The translations under genes and the position numbers were made by a program. The notes under the pieces were generated by a model. That model was not told the origin of the DNA. It made no database searches and was given only the letters and a program-made list of their open reading frames with translations. Below, in pieces: positions 26,139 to 34,407 of a stretch of DNA of 53,625 nucleotides; within the stretch, counting starts at the first letter, position 1; each line of letters begins with the position of its first letter. The DNA is from Dictyoglomaceae bacterium (GTDB lineage: Bacteria; Dictyoglomota; Dictyoglomia; Dictyoglomales; Dictyoglomaceae): assembly GCA_026417425.1 (NCBI GenBank), contig JAOADF010000001.1, positions 1-53,625 on the forward strand, read 5' to 3'.

Positions 26139-28781
26139 TTACTCCAACATTTTCATTCTTTCTAACAGTACCTCTTTTTTTCTTAATAATTCTCTATACT
26201 TTTCTCTTTCTTTCTCAATTACATGAGAAGGAGCTTTTTCAATAAAGGATAAATTATTCAACCTTTCTTCTAGATTTTTTATTACTCTTTCTAATTCTTC
26301 AATTTCTTTATTTATTTTTTCTTTTTCTCTTTCTAAATTTATTAAACCAGAAAGATAGATATAATAACTTGTATTATTTACCAATACATGAGCAACATTT
26401 TTCTCATAAATCATATGCTCAGATTCTACAAGTTCTATCTTTGCTAAGTTAGTAAAATATCCAGAAAATCCCTTTAAAAGAATTTTCTCCTTAATGTTAT
26501 CAGTAAAGAAAAATACTTTTATTCTTTCAGAGATAGGAATATTAAACTCTGCTCTTAAGGCTCTTATTTTTCTTATAGATTCTTTTATAAATTCCATATT
26601 TATTTCACTTTCTTCGTCAATAAAATCTTCCTCATAATTAGGCCAAGGATTTATCATTATACTTTCTGAATGATAGGGAAGCTTCTGCCAAATTTCTTCA
26701 GTTATAAAAGGCATTACAGGATGTAATAGTAAGAGATTTGTTGTTAACACTTTCCACAAAATAGATTGAGCAATAAGCTTACTTTCAGGATCCTCTTTAT
26801 TAGACAATCTTGGTTTTACTAATTCTATATACCAATCACAAAATTCAGACCAAAAGAAATTGTAAATGGTCTTTACATATTCACTAAATCTATAATTTTC
26901 TAAGTGTTCTGTTACTTCTTTTATTTCTTTTTGAAGTATACTAAGAATCCATTTATCCGAAAGAGATAACAAATGAGCCTTTAAATCAACTTTAGAATAA
27001 TCTTTATCCTCCAAATTCATAAGCACAAATCGAGAAGCATTCCATAGCTTATTAGCAAAATTCTTAGTGTTTTCAAAATTCTCTTCATGAAATCTTAAAT
27101 CTTGCATCTCTGTACACTGAACTGCAAGGCTAAATCTTGTAATATCCGCCCCATATTTCTCAATAAGCTCTAATGGATCCACCCCTGTACCCTTTGATTT
27201 ACTCATTCTTTTACCTTCCTTTGTAAGAACAGTAGGATGTATATAAACATGATAAAAAGGAACATCCTTTTTAAATTCTAAACCCATCATTATCATCCGA
27301 GCAACCCAAAGATTAATAATGTCCCTTGCAGTACTCAAAACAGAAGTAGGATAATAGTATTCTAAATCAGGATTTTCCTCAGGCCATTTCAAAGTTCCAA
27401 GAGGCCATAAAGCAGAACTAAACCATGTATCTAATACATCTTCATCTTGTTTTAAGTTCAATGAACCACACTTTTCACAGTTTTTTGGTGACTCTTCTTT
27501 AACATTAACATGTCCACAATCGTTACAATACCATGCAGGAATTCTATGTCCCCACCATAATTGTCGCGAAAGACACCAGTCTTTTATATTATACATCCAG
27601 TCAAAATATATTTTCTTCCACCTATCAGGAATAAATTTAACTTTACCTTCCTCAACTACTTTTATAGCTTCCTTTGCAATCTCATCCATTCTCATAAACC
27701 ATTGTTTAGATATTAATGGTTCTATAGAGGTACCACATCTATCACAAGTTGCTAAATCATGAGTATATGGCTCTTTCTTAACAAGATAGCCTTTTTGAGT
27801 TAATAATTTTTCAATTTCCTTTCTCGCAGAATAAACATCTAATCCCTTAAACTCTCCCGCATTTTCATTCATATAACCTCTTTCATCTATAACTGTAATA
27901 AAGGGAAGATTATGTCTCTTTCCTATTTCAAAATCATCAGGATCATGAGCTGGAGTAACTTTCAACACCCCAGTTCCGAATTCTGGATTTACAGCCTTAT
28001 CGGCAATTATTGGAATTTTTCTTCCTACTAAAGGCAGAGTAACATTTTTACCAATAAAAGATCTATATCTCTCATCTTCTGGATGAACTGCTACTCCTGT
28101 ATCTCCCAACATAGTTTCAGGTCGTGCAGTAGCAATTACCAAATAACCTTCTTCCTCTACTAAAGGATATCTTATATACCAAAGAAAAGATTCTTCTTCA
28201 ATATATTTGACTTCTAAATCTGAAATTGCAGTCCTACAACGGGGGCACCAATTAATAATTCTCTCTCCCCTATATATATATCCTTTATTATAAAGGTCTA
28301 CAAAAGCTTTTATTACAGCTCTTGAATAAACATCATCCATAGTAAATCTTAGTCTATCCCAGTCACAAGAAACTCCTAATTTTTTAAGTTGTTCAATTAT
28401 AGTTTGACCATATTTTTCTTTCCACTGCCATACTCTTTCTAAAAACTTTTCTCTTCCTAAATCCCATCTACTTTTTCCTTCTTTTAATAATTCTCTCTCC
28501 ACTACTGCCTGAGTTGCAATTCCTGCATGATCCGTTCCAGGTATCCATAAAGCATTAAATCCTTGCATTCTTTTCCATCTAATAAGAATATCCTGAATTG
28601 TAGCATTCAGAGCATGGCCTAAATGCAAAGAACCTGTAATATTAGGAGGTGGTAAAACAATGGTAAACGGATTTTTAGTATAATCTACATAAGAGTTAAA
28701 ATATCTCTTCTCTAACCAAAAAGAATACCATCTGTTTTCTACTTTTTTAAAATCATATATACTTGGAAGCTCCTCTTTCAT
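26139..28781 (-). CDS. valS: Valyl-tRNA synthetase
   Basis: Class I synthetase charging tRNA-Val, 880 residues. The HIGH-type motif PPPNITGSLHLGHA is at 44-57 and KMSKS-type GKRMSKSKG about residue 525. The editing domain (TARPETMLGDTGVAVHPED) is intact. Four Cys in two CxxC pairs (CDRCG and the pair CNDCG/CEKCG) suggest structural zinc. The C-terminal coiled-coil arm (about 810-880) distinguishes ValRS from IleRS and LeuRS. Confidence 0.97.
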   Translation of the reverse strand: MKEELPSIYDFKKVENRWYSFWLEKRYFNSYVDYTKNPFTIVLPPPNITGSLHLGHALNATIQDILIRWKRMQGFNALWIPGTDHAGIATQAVVERELLKEGKSRWDLGREKFLERVWQWKEKYGQTIIEQLKKLGVSCDWDRLRFTMDDVYSRAVIKAFVDLYNKGYIYRGERIINWCPRCRTAISDLEVKYIEEESFLWYIRYPLVEEEGYLVIATARPETMLGDTGVAVHPEDERYRSFIGKNVTLPLVGRKIPIIADKAVNPEFGTGVLKVTPAHDPDDFEIGKRHNLPFITVIDERGYMNENAGEFKGLDVYSARKEIEKLLTQKGYLVKKEPYTHDLATCDRCGTSIEPLISKQWFMRMDEIAKEAIKVVEEGKVKFIPDRWKKIYFDWMYNIKDWCLSRQLWWGHRIPAWYCNDCGHVNVKEESPKNCEKCGSLNLKQDEDVLDTWFSSALWPLGTLKWPEENPDLEYYYPTSVLSTARDIINLWVARMIMMGLEFKKDVPFYHVYIHPTVLTKEGKRMSKSKGTGVDPLELIEKYGADITRFSLAVQCTEMQDLRFHEENFENTKNFANKLWNASRFVLMNLEDKDYSKVDLKAHLLSLSDKWILSILQKEIKEVTEHLENYRFSEYVKTIYNFFWSEFCDWYIELVKPRLSNKEDPESKLIAQSILWKVLTTNLLLLHPVMPFITEEIWQKLPYHSESIMINPWPNYEEDFIDEESEINMEFIKESIRKIRALRAEFNIPISERIKVFFFTDNIKEKILLKGFSGYFTNLAKIELVESEHMIYEKNVAHVLVNNTSYYIYLSGLINLEREKEKINKEIEELERVIKNLEERLNNLSFIEKAPSHVIEKEREKYRELLRKKEVLLERMKMLE

Positions 28782-28793
28782 AATTAAAGCCTC

Positions 28794-30020
28794 CTATCCT
28801 ACACTCCTCAATAAGTTCTCCCATGAAAACATTCTACGATTATATACCATCTCAGGGGTTACAATAAATTTCTTGATATTTAATTTAGGTAATTCATACA
28901 TTATTTCTAACATAAGTTCTTCCATTACTGCTCGTAATCCCCGTGCTCCCGTCCCCTTTTCTTGAGCTTCTTTTACAACTGCTCTAAGTGCTTCAACTGA
29001 AAACTCCAATTCAATTCCGTCTAAAGCTAGAAGAGCTTGATATTGTTTTACCAAGGCATTTTTAGGTTCAATAAGAATTCTAAACAACTCTTCATCATCC
29101 AAAGGATCTAAAACAGTAACAATAGGAAATCTTCCTACAAACTCAGGAATCATCCCAAATTTTAAAAGATCCTCAGGAAGAATTTCCTTTAAGATAGAAC
29201 TCAAGTTTCTTTTTTTCTTAGGTTCAATTTTAGAACCAAAACCAATATTACTTACATCTAATCTTTTTTCGATAATTTTTTCAATACCCTCGAAAGATCC
29301 TCCTGCTATAAATAGAATATCCTTGGTATTAATCTGAATAAATTCCTGATAGGGATGTTTTCTCCCACCTTGAGGAGGAACATTAGCAATAGTTCCTTCT
29401 ACGATTCTTAAAAGTGCTTGTTGTACTCCTTCCCCAGAAACATCTCGTGTTATGGAGGGATTTTCAGATTTTCTCGAAATTTTATCGATTTCATCAATAT
29501 ATATAATTCCTTTTTCAGCTCTCTTTATGTCCCAATTGGCATTTTGAATTAATCTTAAAAGAATATTTTCTACGTCTTCTCCCACATATCCTGCCTCTGT
29601 CAGGGTTGTTGCGTCCGCTATAGCAAAAGGAACCTTTAAAAATTTAGCAAGAGTTTCTGCAAGAAGAGTTTTACCTACACCTGTAGGACCAATAAGAAGA
29701 ATATTACTTTTTTGAAGTTCAACATCGCCTCTTAATCTATCTCTGTAAAAGATTCTCTTATAGTGATTATATACAGCAACAGAAATAACTTTTTTCGCTT
29801 TTTCTTGGCCAATAACATATTGATCCAAAAAAGCCTTTATTTCTGAGGGAGTTGGTAATCTAAACTCCTCTTTCACTTTCTCTTCTTCATTTTGAGAGAT
29901 TAAATTATGGCAAATTTCTACACATTCATCACATATAAAAACTCCTGGACCTGAAATTATCTTCTTTACTTCCTTTTGAGCCTTACCACAGAAAGAACAT
30001 CTTATTTCTTTTGTCCCCAT
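28794..30020 (-). CDS. clpX: ATP-dependent Clp protease ATP-binding subunit ClpX
   Basis: An AAA+ unfoldase of 408 residues that feeds ClpP. N-terminal zinc-binding domain with Cys8, Cys11, Cys30 and Cys33. Walker A GPTGVGKT (111-118), Walker [10 protein letters not shown], and a sensor-2 [13 protein letters not shown] near the C terminus. A ClpP-docking IGF loop appears as SNIGFGSK. It follows clpP by 14 bp, the standard order. Confidence 0.97.
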   Translation of the reverse strand: MGTKEIRCSFCGKAQKEVKKIISGPGVFICDECVEICHNLISQNEEEKVKEEFRLPTPSEIKAFLDQYVIGQEKAKKVISVAVYNHYKRIFYRDRLRGDVELQKSNILLIGPTGVGKTLLAETLAKFLKVPFAIADATTLTEAGYVGEDVENILLRLIQNANWDIKRAEKGIIYIDEIDKISRKSENPSITRDVSGEGVQQALLRIVEGTIANVPPQGGRKHPYQEFIQINTKDILFIAGGSFEGIEKIIEKRLDVSNIGFGSKIEPKKKRNLSSILKEILPEDLLKFGMIPEFVGRFPIVTVLDPLDDEELFRILIEPKNALVKQYQALLALDGIELEFSVEALRAVVKEAQEKGTGARGLRAVMEELMLEIMYELPKLNIKKFIVTPEMVYNRRMFSWENLLRSVG

Positions 30021-30034
30021 GACTCACTCCTATT

Positions 30035-30622
30035 TTACAATTTTTTGCTTTCTAAGATTTCATCTATAATTCCATACTCCTTCGCCTCTTTTGCAGACAT
30101 AAAGAAATCTCTGTCAGTATCTCTTTGAATCTTTTCTAAAGGTTGCCCTGTATGATAAGCAAGAATTTCATTTAAAGTTTGACGAAGCTTCAATATTTCT
30201 CTTGTATGAATTTCTAGATCTGAAGCAGGTCCATATATTCCTCCTAATGGTTGATGGATCATAACCCTTGAATTAGGAAGAGCATATCTTTTTCCTCTAT
30301 CTCCTGCAGAAAGAAGTATTGCAGCCATACTTGCGGCTTGGCCTACACAGACTGTAGCTACTTTTGGTTTTATATGCCTTATGGTATCATATATAGCTAG
30401 ACCTGCAGAGACTTCACCACCTGGACTATTTATATAAAGGTAAATATCTTTTTCGGGATCTTCGGATTCTAAAAAAAGAAGTTGAGCTATAACTAAATTG
30501 GCAACTTCATCATTAATAGCAGTTCCCAAAAAAACAATTCTGCTTTTTAAAAGTCGAGAGTAAATGTCATAAGCTCTTTCTCCTCGAGGTGTTTGTTCTA
30601 TAACTATAGGAATTAAAGTCAT
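30035..30622 (-). CDS. clpP: ATP-dependent Clp protease proteolytic subunit ClpP
   Basis: A serine peptidase of 195 residues forming a tetradecameric barrel. Catalytic triad Ser98 (GQAASMAA), His123 (MIHQPLGG) and Asp172 (DRDFFMSA). N-terminal [21 protein letters not shown] is the family signature. The start overlaps the stop of tig by 4 nt. The order tig-clpP-clpX is conserved in many bacteria. Confidence 0.98.
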   Translation of the reverse strand: MTLIPIVIEQTPRGERAYDIYSRLLKSRIVFLGTAINDEVANLVIAQLLFLESEDPEKDIYLYINSPGGEVSAGLAIYDTIRHIKPKVATVCVGQAASMAAILLSAGDRGKRYALPNSRVMIHQPLGGIYGPASDLEIHTREILKLRQTLNEILAYHTGQPLEKIQRDTDRDFFMSAKEAKEYGIIDEILESKKL

Positions 30623-31920
30623 TCAGATCCTCCCCCTTCATTTTTCATATTTTCTTCTATCAAAAATTCTTTGACTTTATTAATAAGTATTCTCTTCCTT
30701 AGATCTTCAATTAATCCTTCTCTATTTAAAACTCTCTTTAATTCTTTTACATCTTTATTTTCAGATCTTGCCATTTCTTCTATATATTCTTCTAGCTCTT
30801 CATCACTTACCTTTATATTCTCTTTTTCAGCAATATAATTTAACAAGTAATCCACTTTGATTCTTGTCTTAGCAGATGATTTGAGATCTTCAATAAACTC
30901 TTCTTCACTTTTTCCAATACTTTCCAAATACTCTTGGAAAGTCTTTCCTTGTCTTTCTAAATCTCCTATTATACTTTTTAAAGAGGTTTCTACAACTGAT
31001 AACACCATACTCTGGGGAGGATCTATTTCACTTCTTTCTAAAATTAATTTTAAAATTTCACCAAAAACTCTATCCTTTTCTCTTTCACGTTTCTCAAGAA
31101 GAATTCTCTCTCTTATACCTTTATATAAATCATCAAGTGTTTCATAACCTAACATTTTAGACAGAGTCTCATCACTTATAAGATCGTAAGCCCAAATCTT
31201 TTTAACTCTCCAAATTAAAGGGATAACTCTTCCTGCAAATTTACTATTAGGATAATCCTCAGGAAATTTTGTTTCAATTATTTTATGCTCAGCAACCTTC
31301 ATACCTACAAGTTCTTTTTCTATTTCAGGATTATATTCCCCATTAATTCTTATCCATAAAGGTTCTAGTCTTTCTCCTTCTTTTGTTTCCCTTTCCACAT
31401 ATACTAGATCTCCCTCTATAACTTCTCTATCTTCTACTGGTTTTAATTTACTATACTTCAATCTTAACTGTTCCATGACCTTATTTATTTCTTCTTCATT
31501 TACCTCAATATTATTCATCTTAATATCAAATCCCTTATATTCACCTATTTTAATCTCCGGAACAATTTCAAGAGAAAAAGATATCTTAATTTTCTCATTT
31601 TCATTCCAAGATTGAGGTAAATTAAAGATAGGAGACGAGTATGGTTTTATCTTTTCCTTTTCTAAAACAAGTTTATACGCCTCTCTTGCAGCAATCTTTA
31701 TAGCCTCAACATAAAAATCCTCACCCAAAAATTTTTCTAAAATTACTCTTGGAGCTTTACCTCTTCTAAATCCGGGGATATTAACTCTATGTATTAAATA
31801 TTTATATGTTTCTTCTAAAACAATTTCCCTCTGAGAAGAGTCTATTTCTAAATCTACTGTTAATATACTTCCTTCTTCTTTTTTAAATGTATAATTTATT
31901 GCTTCTTCTCTGATAACCAT
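30619..31920 (-). CDS. tig: Trigger factor, ribosome-associated chaperone
   Basis: A nascent-chain chaperone of about 433 residues. The ribosome-binding domain has [20 protein letters not shown], the signature GFRxGxxP loop. A central FKBP-like PPIase domain (about 155-245) is followed by the helical C-terminal substrate cradle. An in-frame ATG at 31935 exists, but the GGGAGG of the ribosome site falls inside that extension, so the ATG at 31920 ([12 protein letters not shown]) is chosen. It is first protein gene after the tRNA cluster, with a stem-loop in between. Confidence 0.95.
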   Translation of the reverse strand: MVIREEAINYTFKKEEGSILTVDLEIDSSQREIVLEETYKYLIHRVNIPGFRRGKAPRVILEKFLGEDFYVEAIKIAAREAYKLVLEKEKIKPYSSPIFNLPQSWNENEKIKISFSLEIVPEIKIGEYKGFDIKMNNIEVNEEEINKVMEQLRLKYSKLKPVEDREVIEGDLVYVERETKEGERLEPLWIRINGEYNPEIEKELVGMKVAEHKIIETKFPEDYPNSKFAGRVIPLIWRVKKIWAYDLISDETLSKMLGYETLDDLYKGIRERILLEKREREKDRVFGEILKLILERSEIDPPQSMVLSVVETSLKSIIGDLERQGKTFQEYLESIGKSEEEFIEDLKSSAKTRIKVDYLLNYIAEKENIKVSDEELEEYIEEMARSENKDVKELKRVLNREGLIEDLRKRILINKVKEFLIEENMKNEGGGSE

Positions 31921-31947
31921 CTTTCTTCCTCCCATAAAATAAATAAT

Positions 31948-31968
31948 ACCTCAGATTCTCTCTGAGGT
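31948..31968 (-). terminator. Stem-loop between tRNA cluster and tig, possible weak terminator or processing site
   Basis: An 8-bp perfect stem ACCTCAGA/TCTGAGGT with a 5-nt loop, followed in the minus direction by a T-rich but interrupted tract (ATTATTTATTTT). A TATAAT-like element on the minus strand (31978-31973) just upstream could be an internal promoter for tig but has no good -35. The hairpin may reduce read-through from the strong tRNA promoter or protect the 5' end of the tig message. Confidence 0.45.
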
Positions 31969-31991
31969 CTTAATTATATAATCTTTGTTAT

Positions 31992-32066
31992 TGGAGCGGG
32001 AGACGGGATTTGAACCCGCGGCCTTCTCCTTGGCAAGGAGACGCTCTACCCCTGAGCTACTCCCGC
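31992..32066 (-). tRNA. tRNA-Gly (GCC)
   Basis: 75 nt including encoded CCA. Acceptor GCGGGAG/CTCCCGC, anticodon loop with GCC, T-arm GTTCAAATC. It is the last tRNA of the cluster. It differs from the Gly-TCC gene in this cluster mainly in the anticodon arm. Confidence 0.97.
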
Positions 32067-32075
32067 ATATAAAAT

Positions 32076-32160
32076 TGGTGCGAGGGGCGGGAGTTGAACC
32101 CGCACGGGTTTTCCCCACTAGATCCTAAGTCTAGCGCGTCTGCCTTTCCGCCACCCTCGC
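32076..32160 (-). tRNA. tRNA-Leu (TAG)
   Basis: 85 nt including encoded CCA, with the long variable arm of type II tRNAs. Acceptor GCGAGGG/CCCTCGC (with discriminator A), anticodon loop CTTAGGA reading CUN codons. Confidence 0.96.
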
Positions 32161-32171
32161 ATTAAAAAAGC

Positions 32172-32247
32172 TGGTGAGCCGTGCAGGAATCGAACCTGCA
32201 ACCCCCTGATTAAGAGTCAGGTGCTCTACCTGTTGAGCTAACGGCTC
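32172..32247 (-). tRNA. tRNA-Lys (CTT)
   Basis: 76 nt including encoded CCA. Acceptor GAGCCGT/ACGGCTC, discriminator A, anticodon loop CTCTTAA. It reads AAG only, so a Lys-TTT gene must exist elsewhere in the genome. Confidence 0.96.
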
Positions 32248-32256
32248 ACCCACATA

Positions 32257-32333
32257 TGGCGCGCCCGGGAGGATTCGAACCTCCGGCCCACGGATTAGAA
32301 GTCCGTTGCTCTGTCCTACTGAGCTACGGGCGC
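32257..32333 (-). tRNA. tRNA-Arg (TCT)
   Basis: 77 nt including encoded CCA. Acceptor GCGCCCG/CGGGCGC, discriminator G, anticodon loop CTTCTAA. It reads AGA/AGG, the dominant Arg codons in this AT-rich genome. Confidence 0.97.
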
Positions 32334-32339
32334 TTAACT

Positions 32340-32417
32340 TGGGGTGAACGACGGGATTCGAACCCGCGACCACTGGGGCCACAACCCAGCGCTCTACCAA
32401 ACTGAGCTACGTTCACC
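32340..32417 (-). tRNA. tRNA-His (GTG)
   Basis: 78 nt including encoded CCA and the encoded extra G(-1) opposite discriminator C, the His identity element. Acceptor GTGAACG/CGTTCAC, anticodon loop TTGTGGC. Confidence 0.97.
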
Positions 32418-32432
32418 ACTTATTCTTAAATA

Positions 32433-32509
32433 TGGCGCGCCCAGGAGGATTTGAACCTCCGGCCCGCAGATTCGAAGTCTGCCGCTCTATCCAGCTGAGC
32501 TATGGGCGC
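32433..32509 (-). tRNA. tRNA-Arg (TCG)
   Basis: 77 nt including encoded CCA. Acceptor GCGCCCA/TGGGCGC, discriminator G, anticodon loop CTTCGAA, a genomic TCG anticodon rather than the ACG that is edited to inosine in many bacteria. It is similar to the Arg-TCT gene two places downstream. Confidence 0.94.
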
Positions 32510-32517
32510 AGATAACT

Positions 32518-32592
32518 TGGAGCGGGAGACGGGATTTGAACCCGCGGCCCTCAGCTTGGAAGGCTGATGCTCTACCCCTGAGCTACTCCCGC
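32518..32592 (-). tRNA. tRNA-Gly (TCC)
   Basis: 75 nt including encoded CCA. Acceptor and T-arm match the Gly-GCC gene; the anticodon loop is CTTCCAA. Confidence 0.97.
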
Positions 32593-32598
32593 TTATTC

Positions 32599-32675
32599 TG
32601 GTCGGGGCAGCTGGATTTGAACCAGCGACCTCCTGGTCCCAAACCAGGCGCGCTCATCCACTGCGCCATGCCCCG
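32599..32675 (-). tRNA. tRNA-Pro (TGG)
   Basis: 77 nt including encoded CCA. Acceptor CGGGGCA/TGCCCCG, discriminator A, anticodon loop TTTGGGA. It is first in the cluster, only a few nt after the predicted transcription start. Confidence 0.97.
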
Positions 32676-32687
32676 CTGGCTAATAAA

Positions 32688-32716
32688 ATAATATATAAAA
32701 ATCCTTGCTTCGTCAA
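32688..32716 (-). promoter_or_regulatory. Strong promoter of the tRNA cluster
   Basis: On the minus strand TTGACG (32716-32711) and TATTAT (32693-32688) with a 17-bp spacer. Predicted start near 32681, about 6 nt before tRNA-Pro. A G+C-rich block (CCCC) precedes the -35. It is the only clear promoter found ahead of the 19-kb minus-strand run. Confidence 0.75.
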
Positions 32717-33000
32717 GGGGACTATCAAAGATCCTTTTTTTATTTTTTTAATCTTTTCTTTTTCTTTATTATGTCCTGTTTTTTTGAAGTAAAAAGTTTT
32801 ATTACATCATCTAAAATTAATCCAGGAATCTAATTAGATTTTTCTAAGATGTTTGCTACTGTTCCAATCCAGCTTTGCCATAATCCTTGCATTTGATCCT
32901 AACTTATAGGAAGGGGCACTAGTAAAGCAGTATTTTTTCCACTGGTTTATTTATTAGCGTTAGTAGGCGTAAAAGAATAGTAAGAAACTTTATGTAGTTA
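32717..33000 (-). pseudogene. Gene-free stretch, possibly a decayed coding remnant
   Basis: No intact gene. On the minus strand one frame between about 32960 and 32740 reads TSGKNTALLVPLPIS, stop, DQMQGLWQSWIGTVANILEKSN, stop, IPGLILDDVIKLFTSKKQ, which looks protein-like but is broken by stops and has no start. It ends in a T-rich/A-rich tract at 32731-32765. I do not recognise the family. It may be chance. Confidence 0.25.
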
Positions 33001-33017
33001 AGTATAAAAATTTTTAG

Positions 33018-33023
33018 TATAAT
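33018..33023 (+). promoter_or_regulatory. -10 element placed for a leaderless transcript
   Basis: A consensus TATAAT ends 7 bp before the ATG at 33031, so transcription would begin at or within one base of the start codon. No Shine-Dalgarno is present. The -35 is poor. Confidence 0.5.
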
Positions 33024-33030
33024 TATATAC

Positions 33031-33825
33031 ATGAAAAGATTACCACAGGTAGCTGGATATTTTTATCCAAGATATAAAGAGGAGCTTATAAAATATTTAG
33101 AGAAGTTTATAGAAAGAGTAAAAAATCCTATAAAAGCTAAAGGATGTATTTCGCCTCATGCAGGATATATATATTCAGGTTCTACTGCAGGAAAAGTATA
33201 CTCATGTATTGATATACCAAATAAAGCTATTATTTTAGGTCCAAATCACCATGGCTTAGGTTATCCTTCTGCAATTTATTCTAAAGGGTCTTGGTTAACC
33301 CCATTAGGAGAATCTAAAATTGATGAGGAATTAGCTGAAAAAATATTGAAGAATTCAAAATTTTTAAAAGAAGATTCATCTGCTCATGCTATGGAACATT
33401 CCTTAGAGGTACAGCTACCTTTTTTACAATATCTAAATCCTGAAATTAAAATCGTGCCCATAACTATATCTGATTATAGTTGGAAAAATTTTGAGGACTT
33501 AGCATATGCTATAAGCAATTGTATAGATGAAGAAGTATTGATTATAGCAAGTTCAGATTTTTCTCACTATGAGCCTCAAGAAGTAGTAAAAGAAAAAGAT
33601 TATTATGCCATAGAAGCTATTTTAAATATAGATCCTAAAGAATTTTATGAAAGAGTTAAGAAAAGAAAGATAAGTATTTGTGGGGTAGGTCCTATTATAA
33701 TCTTGCTTCTAATTCTTAATAGTTTAGGAATTAAAAATTCTAAACTTGTAGATTATAAAACTTCAGGAGATATAACCCAAGAATATGATGCTGTAGTAGG
33801 ATATGCGGGAATAATATTTTTCTAA
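33031..33825 (+). CDS. MEMO1 family protein (AmmeMemoRadiSam system protein B)
   Basis: A 264-residue protein of the MEMO1 family, related in fold to extradiol dioxygenases. Signature residues: ISPHAGYIYSG (41-51), LGPNHHGLG (70-78), EHSLEVQLPFL, ASSDFSHYEP and the C-terminal TSGDITQEYDAVVGYAG. The three His and the Cys in ICGVGP match the conserved metal-binding or active-site set. Bacterial members usually accompany AMMECR1-domain and radical SAM partners; neither is adjacent here. The reaction is not established. The gene abuts pth (TAA directly followed by ATG). Confidence 0.92.
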   Translation: MKRLPQVAGYFYPRYKEELIKYLEKFIERVKNPIKAKGCISPHAGYIYSGSTAGKVYSCIDIPNKAIILGPNHHGLGYPSAIYSKGSWLTPLGESKIDEELAEKILKNSKFLKEDSSAHAMEHSLEVQLPFLQYLNPEIKIVPITISDYSWKNFEDLAYAISNCIDEEVLIIASSDFSHYEPQEVVKEKDYYAIEAILNIDPKEFYERVKKRKISICGVGPIIILLLILNSLGIKNSKLVDYKTSGDITQEYDAVVGYAGIIFF

Positions 33826-34407
33826 ATGATTGAAAAATTAGCTATTATCGGATTGGGAAATCCAGGTTTTGAATATTCTAAAACTCGACATAATATTGGC
33901 TTTATGGTTGTAGATTATATACAAAATTATTTTGACTTTCCAAAATGGACAAAAATGAATTCCTATCATTGCTCCTTTGCAGAAGTTTCTAATAAGAAAA
34001 TATATTTAATAAAACCTCAAACTTACATGAATCTAAGTGGCATTGGTGTAAGAGAATTTATTTTTAATTTCTCTTTTAATTCCAAAGAAATGCTTGTAAT
34101 CCACGACGACTTAGATTTAGAGCTTGGGAGAATAAGAATTAGATATAATGGAAAAGATGGAGGACATAAAGGAATCAAATCTATAATTGAAGAAATAAAT
34201 TCCAAAGAATTTTATAGATTAAGGATTGGTATAGGAAGACCGAAGTTTAAAGAAGATATTATAGAATATGTTCTTTCAAATTTTGAAAATGAAGAAAAGG
34301 AAGTTATAAACAAAATTATTAGATTAACTCCTGAAATAATCAAAGTTATTTTGGAAGAAGGATGGGAGAAGGCACAGAATCTTTTTAACAGAAAATGTTT
34401 ATTTTAA
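33826..34407 (+). CDS. pth: Peptidyl-tRNA hydrolase
   Basis: Releases tRNA from peptidyl-tRNA drop-off products. 193 residues. GLGNPGFEYSKTRHNIGF (9-26) includes the catalytic His22; KPQTYMNLSG and VIHDDLDLELG with the catalytic Asp are intact, as is GKDGGHKGIKSI. There is no space for its own RBS, so it is translated by coupling to MEMO1. It overlaps mfd by 13 nt; pth-mfd adjacency is common. Confidence 0.97.
   Translation: MIEKLAIIGLGNPGFEYSKTRHNIGFMVVDYIQNYFDFPKWTKMNSYHCSFAEVSNKKIYLIKPQTYMNLSGIGVREFIFNFSFNSKEMLVIHDDLDLELGRIRIRYNGKDGGHKGIKSIIEEINSKEFYRLRIGIGRPKFKEDIIEYVLSNFENEEKEVINKIIRLTPEIIKVILEEGWEKAQNLFNRKCLF

Noticed and set aside
32131..32400. 89-codon open frame on the minus strand across the tRNA genes
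   Set aside because: It is read through tRNA-His, Arg, Lys and part of Leu. The RSSVGQSNGLLIRG-type peptide is the well-known false protein from tRNA clusters.
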